Assembly: GCF_011777505.1 (NCBI RefSeq)
Contig: NZ_JAATJT010000003.1
Coordinates: forward strand, 609,265-673,264
Source of the DNA: Gaetbulibacter sp. S0825
GTDB lineage: Bacteria; Bacteroidota; Bacteroidia; Flavobacteriales; Flavobacteriaceae
Length of the DNA: 64,000 nt
Direction of reading: 5' to 3'
Below, piece after piece: positions 27,850 to 36,280 of this stretch. Position 1 is the first letter of the stretch. Each line of letters begins with the position of its first letter. Both the position numbers and the translations under genes were made by a program. Under the pieces are notes generated by a model. That model was not told where the DNA came from and did not search any database. It saw nothing but the letters and a program-made list of their open reading frames with translations.

Positions 27850-30800
27850 TTAACGTTTAAGGGTGAAATGTCCTTTAAATTGCTTTGTATTATCTAGATT
27901 AGCGGTAAACCAATAATCAGATGACGGTAACAGCTCACCATTAAAAGTACCATCCCAACCATTAGAATTAGAAGAGAGTTGTTTTAAAAGTTTTCCATAC
28001 CTGTCATAGATAAAAACTTGAATATTATTGAAATTATCAACGCCTCTAATTTGCCAATAATCATTAATACCGTCATTATTAGGTGTGAAAAATTTGGGGT
28101 AATCTATAATGACAACATTTTCTTGGTCTCCTCCGCAGCCGTACTTATCCCTTACATATACCGTATAGATGCCTCCTAAAACACTATTAAATGTATTACT
28201 ATCTTGATATCTAACACCATCAATAGAGTACTCAAAATCGCCATCGCCCGAAGCTATAATTTTGATATAGTTATTGTTTGAGAGTTCTTGAATCTCAACA
28301 TTTTCAATATTTGGCAATACCGACCTAATTAATTCAAAATTATAAGTGTTTTCACATTCAATTCCATTACTGATTTCGGTCACTCTTAAACTATAATTTC
28401 CAGCGTCAATTAAATTAGTTTCAAAATTGTTAGAAACAATCGTTCCATCTTGATATTTCCATTCCCAAGAGTTTAAGTTTTGATTTACTGAAATTGGCAA
28501 ACTAGGCTCAAGATTACACAAAAAATAACTTTCTTCAAGAGTTACTTCTGGAAGCGCGTTTACTATAAGATTAAAACTTGTTTCCGTGAAACACATTGTA
28601 CTTAAAACGTTTTCAACTTTTACAGTTATAGTTTCATTCCACGCTTGAGAATTTCTATAATTAGATGAAATTGAACCAGTTATTTCATTACCGGTTGAAT
28701 CAAAATAATACACGTTTAAGTTATTTTGATTACCAATGATTTCATTTTCTAAACCACTCAAATCAAACGTTGAAATTCCGTTGCCATAATCACAAGCATA
28801 TTTATCCAGAGGAGTGTTTATGTTTGGTTTTTCGGAAGTAGTTAATCTTAATTGCGTTTCAGAAAAACATTGTGTAATAGTATTGGTAACCCTTACAGTT
28901 AAAACTTCTTGATTTGGCACTGCGTTTGTATAAGGGTTTGGTAGCGGATTTGATAATATGTTTCTATTTGCATCATAATAACTTACTTCCATTCCTGTTT
29001 GATTTCCTAACACTGTACTTTCTACATCTGTTAGGTCAAAGTACTCAGAAATGCCATCAGAATTATCATCACATCCAATGATATCTTCTAATGGGTAAGC
29101 AATAGGCAAAGTGTTAACTATTAGTTTAAATGTGATTTCATTATAACAATTAACTAAATTATCATAAAGTCTTAAGTTAATTGTTTCTTCATTAATAATT
29201 TGATTTTCAACAGCAGCAAGATTACCTATTATTTGTGTACCATTTTCATAGTAAAACTCTACACTTGTATTTGCGTTGTTAACGACAATATCATTTTCAA
29301 TAACACTAAGGTCAAATAAAGCAAAACCATCTGTATCATCATCGCACTCTTCCAAGTTATTAATACTTGAAACATCTGGTAATGGATTTACTATTAAATC
29401 GAATGTTATTTCAGAGTAACAACATAATTCATCATTTCTAGCAATTCTCACGGTAATCGTTTCTCTATCCTTTACAGTATTTGTAAATGGATTAGGTAAC
29501 ACATTATATTCATTACCACTACCATCTATAAACGTTACCGTTTTATTGGTTTGTCCACCTAAAACTTGCGACAAAACATTAGACGTATCAAAAGTTGACG
29601 AAAAACCTGTATCAAAATCATCTTCGCAAGCCATTAAATTATTTATTCCATAAGCATTGGGAGGTTCTTTTACTTGAATGGTTTCTGTTAAAACCTCAAC
29701 TGTTCCAGTATTTGCTGTAACAGTTGCAGTAACAGTATAAGTACCATCAGAAGAAAAATCGTGAAACGGAGATAAATCTGTGGACGTATTATCTACTCCA
29801 GAAGCAGGGTCTCCAAAATCCCAAACTACTTGAGATGCATTATTTGTATCACTAACACTAAACTCCTTTAAAAATTCGGAGCAAATGTTTGAAATATTCA
29901 TTTCAAAGTTGTTGGTGACGTGATTAACGTTTCCTGTTACATTTATGTAAAAATTTGTGTCTGGACGACCTAAATCACTAGTTTTTGTATAAGTCATAGG
30001 TGGACAACCCCCATTACTTGATCGAAACCACGAATCATCATTAAATTGATTAGTTCCTGCTGTAAATGCGATTGCACTATGGCTACCATGTAACTGGAAA
30101 ACCTCAACAAGGATTTTGTCTATATTTGCTGGCACAACGATTGGTGTATCAAAATCAACATTAATAATCTGTGGGTTTGAACCAAAATTATAAATACGAA
30201 CAATTTGACTAGAACCTATTAAATCTGTGTCGGAAAATGTAGCTGGAAAATTATCATCTATACTATAAATTTTAAATTGGATATTCACATCTCCAGAACC
30301 AACCTCCGCTAAGGCTATTTGTCCAGATTCAATTATATACTCCTCATTATTACTTATTCCAAAATCATCTAAAGTATACGTTCTTCCCCAATTGATACCT
30401 CCCGAACTACAAGCATACATCTGGTTTTCTCTTAAATCATCACATAAATTATGAGTTAATGTTGCTTTTGACCCATAACTAGAAGCATTAAATTTTTCTC
30501 CCGTAACATATATAAAAAAGTTTGCATCTGGAACTGGGTTATCAAGTTCAGTTGTTGGAGTATGAGAGTAATATTGACTACACCCTAAATACCATGAAAT
30601 ATCATTATCGTATTGAGTGCCAGCAATATAAGCAGTTGAAGGTGTTGGATTGTAAAAACCCCTATCATACTTATTTACACGCACTAATATCTTTTCCACA
30701 TTTACAGGGACAACAATTGGTCTATTAAAATCTACGTTAATAATTTCAGGAACGCCATTAATAACAGGTATCTCAACTCCTTGGCTCCCTCCTAAAAATT

Positions 30801-31086
30801 TAGGATCGGAATTTGGAAAATCAGAATCAATACTGAAAATACCAAAACTTAAATTAGCTCCGCCATAAGATCGACTAATTGCAACTTGCCCAGATCTAAT
30901 AATAAATTGTTCGTTAGTTGTTATTCCAAAATCAGATAAGGTAAAAGTTCTTCCCCAGTATTCATCATCCTCACATGAAGTAATATCAGTAACAACAGGT
31001 ACATTACCAACATTATGAGTTAGAGTAATTTGGGCATTAACCGAAGTAAATAAAAAGAAAAATAGTAGGGCGATAAAATTCTTCAT
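27850..31086 (-). CDS. Large secreted T9SS protein with type B sorting domain, PKD and repeats
   Basis: 1078 residues with a signal peptide ending in VNAQ. Two copies of an unnamed domain of about 175 residues follow (21-196 and 208-386), both opening with TLTHN and holding WGRT-T-DFGI. A PKD-like domain (about 400-475) contains VVWDFGDPASG. Four repeats of 85-95 residues (about 475-840) each carry a Cys-Asp-Asp type motif and FDLS-like segment. The C-terminus (about 1000-1078) is a type B T9SS/gliding-associated sorting domain: FFTPNNDGINDYW, FIYDRYGKLL, WDGTFNGELLPSSDYW. Surface or released adhesin-like protein is the natural guess. Monocistronic. Confidence 0.85.
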   Translation of the reverse strand: MKNFIALLFFFLFTSVNAQITLTHNVGNVPVVTDITSCEDDEYWGRTFTLSDFGITTNEQFIIRSGQVAISRSYGGANLSFGIFSIDSDFPNSDPKFLGGSQGVEIPVINGVPEIINVDFNRPIVVPVNVEKILVRVNKYDRGFYNPTPSTAYIAGTQYDNDISWYLGCSQYYSHTPTTELDNPVPDANFFIYVTGEKFNASSYGSKATLTHNLCDDLRENQMYACSSGGINWGRTYTLDDFGISNNEEYIIESGQIALAEVGSGDVNIQFKIYSIDDNFPATFSDTDLIGSSQIVRIYNFGSNPQIINVDFDTPIVVPANIDKILVEVFQLHGSHSAIAFTAGTNQFNDDSWFRSSNGGCPPMTYTKTSDLGRPDTNFYINVTGNVNHVTNNFEMNISNICSEFLKEFSVSDTNNASQVVWDFGDPASGVDNTSTDLSPFHDFSSDGTYTVTATVTANTGTVEVLTETIQVKEPPNAYGINNLMACEDDFDTGFSSTFDTSNVLSQVLGGQTNKTVTFIDGSGNEYNVLPNPFTNTVKDRETITVRIARNDELCCYSEITFDLIVNPLPDVSSINNLEECDDDTDGFALFDLSVIENDIVVNNANTSVEFYYENGTQIIGNLAAVENQIINEETINLRLYDNLVNCYNEITFKLIVNTLPIAYPLEDIIGCDDNSDGISEYFDLTDVESTVLGNQTGMEVSYYDANRNILSNPLPNPYTNAVPNQEVLTVRVTNTITQCFSETQLRLTTSEKPNINTPLDKYACDYGNGISTFDLSGLENEIIGNQNNLNVYYFDSTGNEITGSISSNYRNSQAWNETITVKVENVLSTMCFTETSFNLIVNALPEVTLEESYFLCNLEPSLPISVNQNLNSWEWKYQDGTIVSNNFETNLIDAGNYSLRVTEISNGIECENTYNFELIRSVLPNIENVEIQELSNNNYIKIIASGDGDFEYSIDGVRYQDSNTFNSVLGGIYTVYVRDKYGCGGDQENVVIIDYPKFFTPNNDGINDYWQIRGVDNFNNIQVFIYDRYGKLLKQLSSNSNGWDGTFNGELLPSSDYWFTANLDNTKQFKGHFTLKR

Positions 31087-31165
31087 GTCGCTAATATAGA
31101 AAATACCTACAATATGGATTTATTCATAAGTTAAAAAGCACTAAATTAAGTTAAAAGTCAAAACA

Positions 31166-31849
31166 TCAAGGTGTCGAATTAGACACTTGCAATAATTTTC
31201 CATTATAGTATTTGTGACCATTTAAGGAAAAATTATAAATATAATTAGCCATCTCTAAAGCGGTAGTTGGTGCTTTGTACCCTGGAAAGGCTTCTTCTAA
31301 CATTTCTGTTTGTACGGCTCCAAGTGCCAATACATTAAAAGATATTCCTGATTCTTTATATTCTTCGGCAAGTAACTCTGTTAACGTAATTACAGCGCCT
31401 TTACTAGAACTATAAGCGGCTAAACCAGGGAATTTCATACTACCTTGTACACCTCCCATCGAACTGATAGTCACTACATGACTATTAGCTTTCATAAATG
31501 GCAAGACAATTCTAGTTAATTCAGCAACCCCAAATACATTGGTTTTATAAATGTATTCAAAATCATCAAAAGTCGTTTCAGCAAACGGTTTATTCAATAA
31601 AGCTCCTGCATTATTAATTAAAACATCTACTTGCTGCCAATTTTCTTTAACGAAACTGCTTACTTTTTTATAGGAAACTTCATTACTAAGGTCAAAAGAC
31701 CAAGTGGTAACATTTTTTAAACCTAAATCGTTAACTGGTTTTTCGTTTCTAGATAATGCCAAAACATTATGTCCTTGGGCTGCAAATAATTGTACCAACT
31801 CAAAACCAATACCTCGACTAGTACCTGTTATGATGATGTTTTTACTCAT
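31166..31849 (-). CDS. Short-chain dehydrogenase/reductase (SDR)
   Basis: 227 residues, a classical SDR. The cofactor loop TGTSRGIG lies at 8-15, NNAG at 79-82, the catalytic Tyr146 and Lys150 in YSSSK, and a Ser in TISSMGG at about 128-133. Cytoplasmic NAD(P)-dependent oxidoreductase of unknown substrate. Its start overlaps the end of the M28 peptidase gene by 8 bases. A hairpin pairing GTGTC with GACAC around the stop codon could serve as a weak terminator. Confidence 0.88.
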   Translation of the reverse strand: MSKNIIITGTSRGIGFELVQLFAAQGHNVLALSRNEKPVNDLGLKNVTTWSFDLSNEVSYKKVSSFVKENWQQVDVLINNAGALLNKPFAETTFDDFEYIYKTNVFGVAELTRIVLPFMKANSHVVTISSMGGVQGSMKFPGLAAYSSSKGAVITLTELLAEEYKESGISFNVLALGAVQTEMLEEAFPGYKAPTTALEMANYIYNFSLNGHKYYNGKLLQVSNSTP

Positions 31850-32795
31850 CGTTCATTTTTATTTCTTGTGTTGGTGCATTAATCATACCTTCCATAGCTG
31901 GAAACAAATTGTTAATTGTACTTGCCATGTGGTTGTAATCCATAATATCTGCTTCATCATCCACATGGTGATAAAAGTCGAAATTAGTTAAATCGCAAGA
32001 TGAAATAGTTTGTGCTGCTATTTTAAAATGTTCATAAAATGCATAGTTATCCGAGCGCTTAAATAAATTAAATTTTGCAGCTTCATCAGATTTTCCAACT
32101 AGTTTATTTCCTGCATATTTGTTTAACACCTCAGCCATATTAGACAAATCGTAACCTGTTGCAAACACTTGATAATCCCTGTCAGGAAAAGGAACACCTA
32201 ACATCTCAAAGTTTACCATTGTATACAATTTTAAATTTTCATTCTTTAAACGTTCAGCTAATTGCTTTGCACCTCTTAAACCCATTTCTTCTCCAGAAAA
32301 TAAGGCAAACATAATGCTACGTTTATTATTCTTTTTAGCTGCAAAATATTTTGCCATAGCTATTACCGTAGATGTCCCTGAAGCGTTATCGTTAGCACCA
32401 TTACCAATAGAGTCGCCCTCAACCGGTTTTGCCCTTCTACCAATATGGTCGTAATGCGCACCAATAATCACTACCTCATCTTTTAATTTAGGGTCACTAC
32501 CTTCTATAAATCCAACCACATTAAAAGCATCCAAACTGTCTATTTTAAAATTGTCTCGATAGGTATCAAAATATGGCTTTACACCATAATCTTTGAATTT
32601 AGTTTCTATATAAGTAGCCGCTTTTTCTATACCTACAGAGCCTGTATTTCGTCCTTCCAATTCATCAGATGCCAAGAAATAAACAATATCTTTGATATAA
32701 TCACTTGTGACCGTGATTGATTGTGTTTCTTCTTTCTTTTTACAACCAACAATAAAGGTTAACAACAACAAGGCAATAATAGTAATACGTTTCAT
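31842..32795 (-). CDS. M28-family metallopeptidase, lipoprotein
   Basis: 317 residues. A lipoprotein signal peptide ends at IVGC, with Cys18 as lipidation site. The M28 zinc aminopeptidase motifs are complete: GAHYDHIG, GANDNASG with a bridging Asp, SGEEMGLRGA with the catalytic Glu, NFEMLGVP and a late His in DFYHHVDDEAD. It likely trims peptides in the periplasm or at the outer membrane. First gene of a two-gene unit with the SDR. Confidence 0.9.
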   Translation of the reverse strand: MKRITIIALLLLTFIVGCKKKEETQSITVTSDYIKDIVYFLASDELEGRNTGSVGIEKAATYIETKFKDYGVKPYFDTYRDNFKIDSLDAFNVVGFIEGSDPKLKDEVVIIGAHYDHIGRRAKPVEGDSIGNGANDNASGTSTVIAMAKYFAAKKNNKRSIMFALFSGEEMGLRGAKQLAERLKNENLKLYTMVNFEMLGVPFPDRDYQVFATGYDLSNMAEVLNKYAGNKLVGKSDEAAKFNLFKRSDNYAFYEHFKIAAQTISSCDLTNFDFYHHVDDEADIMDYNHMASTINNLFPAMEGMINAPTQEIKMNDE

Positions 32796-32954
32796 AAGTG
32801 TTTTTTAATTTAAGGCTTAAAGATAATAAAATAGTTAAGCTTTAAATCATGTGTCTTACTGTAAATTATTGCTTTAACACTTAATCTGTACGCTTATTTT
32901 TCTAGTTTAATTTCTTAAAAATCACTAACTTGTAGAAAGCTATATCTTTCTACT

Positions 32955-33722
32955 ATGAATTCTGACACTTCCTATATAATGGTTATTGAAACTAGTGATT
33001 ATCTTCATAGACTGGAAGCCAATCAATTTAATTTATTTACACAAAAGCTCCACAATGGTATTTCTAACTTATTAAAAAAATTTCGAGGCACTATATTAAA
33101 ACATAATGACAACACTTATGTAGTTTCTTTTACCACAGTAACGAATGCTGTGTTATGTGGTCTGAAATTAAAAGCTAATTTTAAATACATTACACCAAAG
33201 TTTGATAAATCAATTCGTGATTTAAAGCTGGGGATTACTGAAGGTGAATCAAAAAAATCTAAAGTTTTAGCAACTAGAATGTGTGAAATTGTCGTTAATG
33301 ATAAATTTGTAATTTCAGAAGCAGTTAAAAGAGCCTACGAAAAAGAAAACAGTAATAGTTTTATTAATAGAGGTGATATTAAAATCCTAAAGTCAACTGA
33401 AGCAAGTTTCTTGACAGACTTGATGAATTATGTTGAAAAAATATGGAATGATACTAACTTCAATGTTTCCAACTTCAGTAAAGAGTTGGGGTTAAGTAGT
33501 TCGCAATTTTACAGAAGGCTAAAAAACCTAACTGGGAAATCTCCAAGCATTTTTTTAAGAGATTACAGGCTTAAACGAGCTATGATTATGCTACATTACA
33601 AAAAAGGAAACGTTACCAAAATATCCGAAAGAACAGGATTTAATAGTCCTGCTTATTTCTCAAAATGCTTTAAAGAGACTTTTAATATTTTGCCTTCAAA
33701 ATATATGCAACAACATACATAA
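32955..33722 (+). CDS. AraC-family regulator with cyclase-like N-terminal domain
   Basis: 255 residues. The C-terminal 100 residues form an AraC-type double helix-turn-helix (FSKELGLSSSQFYRRLKNLTG, then VTKISERTGFNSPAYFSKCF). The N-terminal 150 residues read like a degenerate class III nucleotide cyclase fold: an opening strand and helix, an FRGTILKHNDNTYVVSF hairpin, then LKLGITEGES at about 91-100, echoing the IGIHTGE of cyclases. The metal-binding aspartates of active cyclases are not evident, so it is probably a sensing domain. Transcribed away from the M28-SDR pair. Ligand and targets unknown. Confidence 0.82.
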   Translation: MNSDTSYIMVIETSDYLHRLEANQFNLFTQKLHNGISNLLKKFRGTILKHNDNTYVVSFTTVTNAVLCGLKLKANFKYITPKFDKSIRDLKLGITEGESKKSKVLATRMCEIVVNDKFVISEAVKRAYEKENSNSFINRGDIKILKSTEASFLTDLMNYVEKIWNDTNFNVSNFSKELGLSSSQFYRRLKNLTGKSPSIFLRDYRLKRAMIMLHYKKGNVTKISERTGFNSPAYFSKCFKETFNILPSKYMQQHT

Positions 33723-33750
33723 AAAAATCCTGTTCTTTCAAACAGGATTT
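33721..33750 (-). terminator. Intrinsic terminator between convergent genes
   Basis: A perfect 10-bp inverted repeat (33725-33734 and 33741-33750). On the minus strand it is followed by a run of seven T, so it best ends the minus-strand propeller-lipoprotein transcript. It also follows the AraC gene directly, so it may stop both. Confidence 0.7.
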
Positions 33751-33861
33751 CGAGATTTGGGTCTAATTAAACTAAAAGTTTTAAAAAACAAACTAATAAA
33801 GTTGAATAAAAAACTACTAGAAATAATTCTAGCCTATATTTTTGAAACTTAATTAGCATGT

Positions 33862-34245
33862 TTAACTAGGCTCATGTACATCTAAAATATTAATCGTAAG
33901 CGTTAATTCTGTTGTACTAACTCCATCTGTAACAGCAATTATAGCCGTTATAGTAGTATTCTGCTCATAGTCAAAAGCATTAATATCTGCTATAAAAACC
34001 TCGCCTGTAGTTTCATTAATTATTACGCTTCCAACTGGATTTTGAGAAACAATAGAATATGTTAAATCATCACCATCTAAATCTGTTGCAACAATAGTGG
34101 TCAATAAATCTGATGTTGGGTTCTCGTCCATGTTAACCACCATATCTTCTGAAACTGGCGCATGGTTTTTTGGGGCGTCATCATTACTACATGATGCAAA
34201 TACAGCTATTATTAGCAGTAATGATAAAATTTTTAATTTGTTCAT
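33862..34245 (-). CDS. Cadherin-like repeat lipoprotein
   Basis: 127 residues. A lipoprotein signal peptide ends at FASC (Cys19), followed by a linker and one cadherin-like domain: a MDENPTSDLLTTIVATDLDGDDLTYSI stretch with the Asp-rich calcium site, GEVFIADINAFDYE, and the closing LTINILDVHEPS. Probably a calcium-stabilised surface protein at the cell envelope. It lies 27 bases after the propeller cargo gene on the same strand, so the two are probably expressed together. Confidence 0.8.
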   Translation of the reverse strand: MNKLKILSLLLIIAVFASCSNDDAPKNHAPVSEDMVVNMDENPTSDLLTTIVATDLDGDDLTYSIVSQNPVGSVIINETTGEVFIADINAFDYEQNTTITAIIAVTDGVSTTELTLTINILDVHEPS

Positions 34246-34272
34246 AATTTTAAATTTAGGGTTTATATTTAT

Positions 34273-35778
34273 TTATTGTTTAACTATTTTTTTTGTTATC
34301 TCACTATTATTAGTTTGAATTTTTACAAAATAAATTCCACTTGACAAATCTGAAATATCGTATCGATTTTGAGTCTTTAATTTTTTTATAATCTGCCCTT
34401 CTATCGAATATATTTCTATGTTACTTAAAATTGAATTGGATGTAATTTCAAAATAGCTAGTTATTGGATTTGGATATAATGACATATGTCTTTCTATTAA
34501 ATTACTATCATTAACACCTAAACTAGTTTGATCTCTATATACTCTCACTTGGCCAGCATCAGTACCATTAGTAGAGTTTTTTGGTGCTCCAGAAGCAATT
34601 GTGTAACCATCACCACTTATTCCCACAGAATATCCAAATTCTTCTCCTGCTGTAACTCCATTAATCTCTGTGAATGCTTGAGTCCATGAACCAGAAATGT
34701 TATCAAAAACAATAGTTTGCCCTGAATTACTTCCATTTATATCTCTGGCTTTTGCTCCAATTGCAACTCGATTACCACTATTACTAAGACTTACGGAAAA
34801 TCCTAATTGATCTCCTTGAGCAGAACCATTAATATCAGCACCAACTTGCATCCAAATTCCAGATATTAACTCATAAACTCTAACATGTCCTGTGCTTGCA
34901 ATACCATTAGCTCTTGCTCCAATTGCAATAACATCACCTTGCTCATTTATACTTATTGAAGAACCTGAAGCATCTCCAACAGCTTCTCCATCAATATCAA
35001 CACCAACTTGGGTCCAAATGTTAGAAATTAGTTCGAAAACCCTAACATGTCCAGAACCATTTCCATTTCCATCATTATATGGTGCTCCAACTGCTACAAT
35101 ATTTCCATCAGAATTTATACTAATACTAGCACCAAAACCATCTTGCATGGCTTCTGAACTAAGAAGACCTCCTAGAGGTGTCCAAATACCTGAAATCAAT
35201 TCATAAACTCTTGCATAACCTCCAAAGCTTGAATTGAATGGATCTTGTCGAGCTCCGACTGCTAGAATATTACCTTCAGAATTTAAATCTACAGAAAAAC
35301 CAAACCAGTGTTTAGCTCCTCCACCAAGTATATCTTGACCAGCTTGCACCCAAGCTCCTGAAACATTTGCATAAACTTTAACTCTACCAGACTCTGCACC
35401 TGGACCAGAATTAAAGCTATGTGGTGCTCCAATTGCTATAACACTACCATCAGAATTTAAGCTTAATGGTGCAGCGTCATAATTATTCAATAAATCGAAT
35501 CCTCCTGAATAATCCATGGTAATTGCGCCATCAATATCGTCTCCTATTTGTCGCCAAACACCTGATTGGTTTTCGTAAACACGAATATGACCAGAGTTGC
35601 TTCCGTTTCCGTCATTAAATGGCGCAGCAATAGCTAATACCTTTCCATTAGAGCTCAATGCAATGGTTTGGCCTGATCTATCTCCAACTGTTTCTCCATC
35701 GATAGGGGAACCAATAATGCCCCATTGACTAAACATAAGCATTGGACAAAACAATAATGCAAGTAATATTTTCTTCAT
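34273..35778 (-). CDS. Secreted seven-repeat beta-propeller with T9SS type A sorting domain
   Basis: 501 residues. A signal peptide (MKKILLALLFCPMLMFS) is followed by seven repeats of about 50-60 residues, each with the pattern S-[IV]-S-[ILV]-N-x-x-G-x-[IV]-[IL]-A-[IV]-G-A then a strand such as GHVRVYE and a W-x-Q-[IV]-G ending. Seven repeats suit a single seven-bladed propeller, FG-GAP/integrin-like. The last 70 residues are a T9SS type A domain (LYPNPITSYFEI, YDISDLSSGIYFVKI, KKIVKQ). The cargo would be moved and anchored by T9SS; no catalytic residues stand out. Forms a unit with the downstream lipoprotein. Confidence 0.83.
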   Translation of the reverse strand: MKKILLALLFCPMLMFSQWGIIGSPIDGETVGDRSGQTIALSSNGKVLAIAAPFNDGNGSNSGHIRVYENQSGVWRQIGDDIDGAITMDYSGGFDLLNNYDAAPLSLNSDGSVIAIGAPHSFNSGPGAESGRVKVYANVSGAWVQAGQDILGGGAKHWFGFSVDLNSEGNILAVGARQDPFNSSFGGYARVYELISGIWTPLGGLLSSEAMQDGFGASISINSDGNIVAVGAPYNDGNGNGSGHVRVFELISNIWTQVGVDIDGEAVGDASGSSISINEQGDVIAIGARANGIASTGHVRVYELISGIWMQVGADINGSAQGDQLGFSVSLSNSGNRVAIGAKARDINGSNSGQTIVFDNISGSWTQAFTEINGVTAGEEFGYSVGISGDGYTIASGAPKNSTNGTDAGQVRVYRDQTSLGVNDSNLIERHMSLYPNPITSYFEITSNSILSNIEIYSIEGQIIKKLKTQNRYDISDLSSGIYFVKIQTNNSEITKKIVKQ

Positions 35779-35808
35779 AATATTTGGGTTTAAAAGTTTA
35801 ATTTTTAA

Positions 35809-36276
35809 TTATTGTAGCGCATCCAACAGCATACCATCTTCTAACTCATTTTTTAGATAAACAAAGGTTTTCCAATCGCCAATATTTGCAGATCCAAAAC
35901 GCTCTAATCCTACTAAAACGCTAACCGTTTTATAATCATCAGTAGGTGTCTTTTTAGAGCCAAAATTGTCAAAAAGATTATCAATTTTATCGTTAATATT
36001 ATTTAAGTCTTTTTTCGCTGCTGTCTTTTTTTGTTTTACAATTGCGGTGGTGTCTTCAAAAACAGCAAGTTCTAAATAGCTTTTCTTTATTTTACCTGTA
36101 TTGGTTTTTAAATGATACTTGTTAATGACTTGTGCTTCGGTACGAATGCCTTGGTTTAATAAGCTTTTTTCGTAATTGAGTTTCATTATAGATTGACCAA
36201 CAACGAATACTAACAAGATTGCTAAAAAGCTTCCGCAGACGATGTATATTTTTTTATTTAAGGCTTTATTACTCAT
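35809..36276 (-). CDS. Unrecognised single-pass membrane protein
   Basis: 155 residues. One N-terminal transmembrane helix (about 9-27) is followed by a soluble part outside the cytoplasm with EAQVINKYHL and SYLELAVFED strands, a Lys-rich helix and a C-terminal segment VSVLVGLERFGSANIGDWKTF. The strand EAQVINKYH recalls DUF3592-like proteins, but the match is too short to use. It starts 4 bases after the preceding gene, so the two are probably translated together. Function unknown. Confidence 0.6.
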   Translation of the reverse strand: MSNKALNKKIYIVCGSFLAILLVFVVGQSIMKLNYEKSLLNQGIRTEAQVINKYHLKTNTGKIKKSYLELAVFEDTTAIVKQKKTAAKKDLNNINDKIDNLFDNFGSKKTPTDDYKTVSVLVGLERFGSANIGDWKTFVYLKNELEDGMLLDALQ

Positions 36277-36280
36277 TGTA

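Noticed and set aside
31169..31195. Inverted repeat around the SDR stop as a firm terminator
   Set aside because: Stem is short with a G-T pair and lacks a solid T run; kept only as a remark under the SDR gene.
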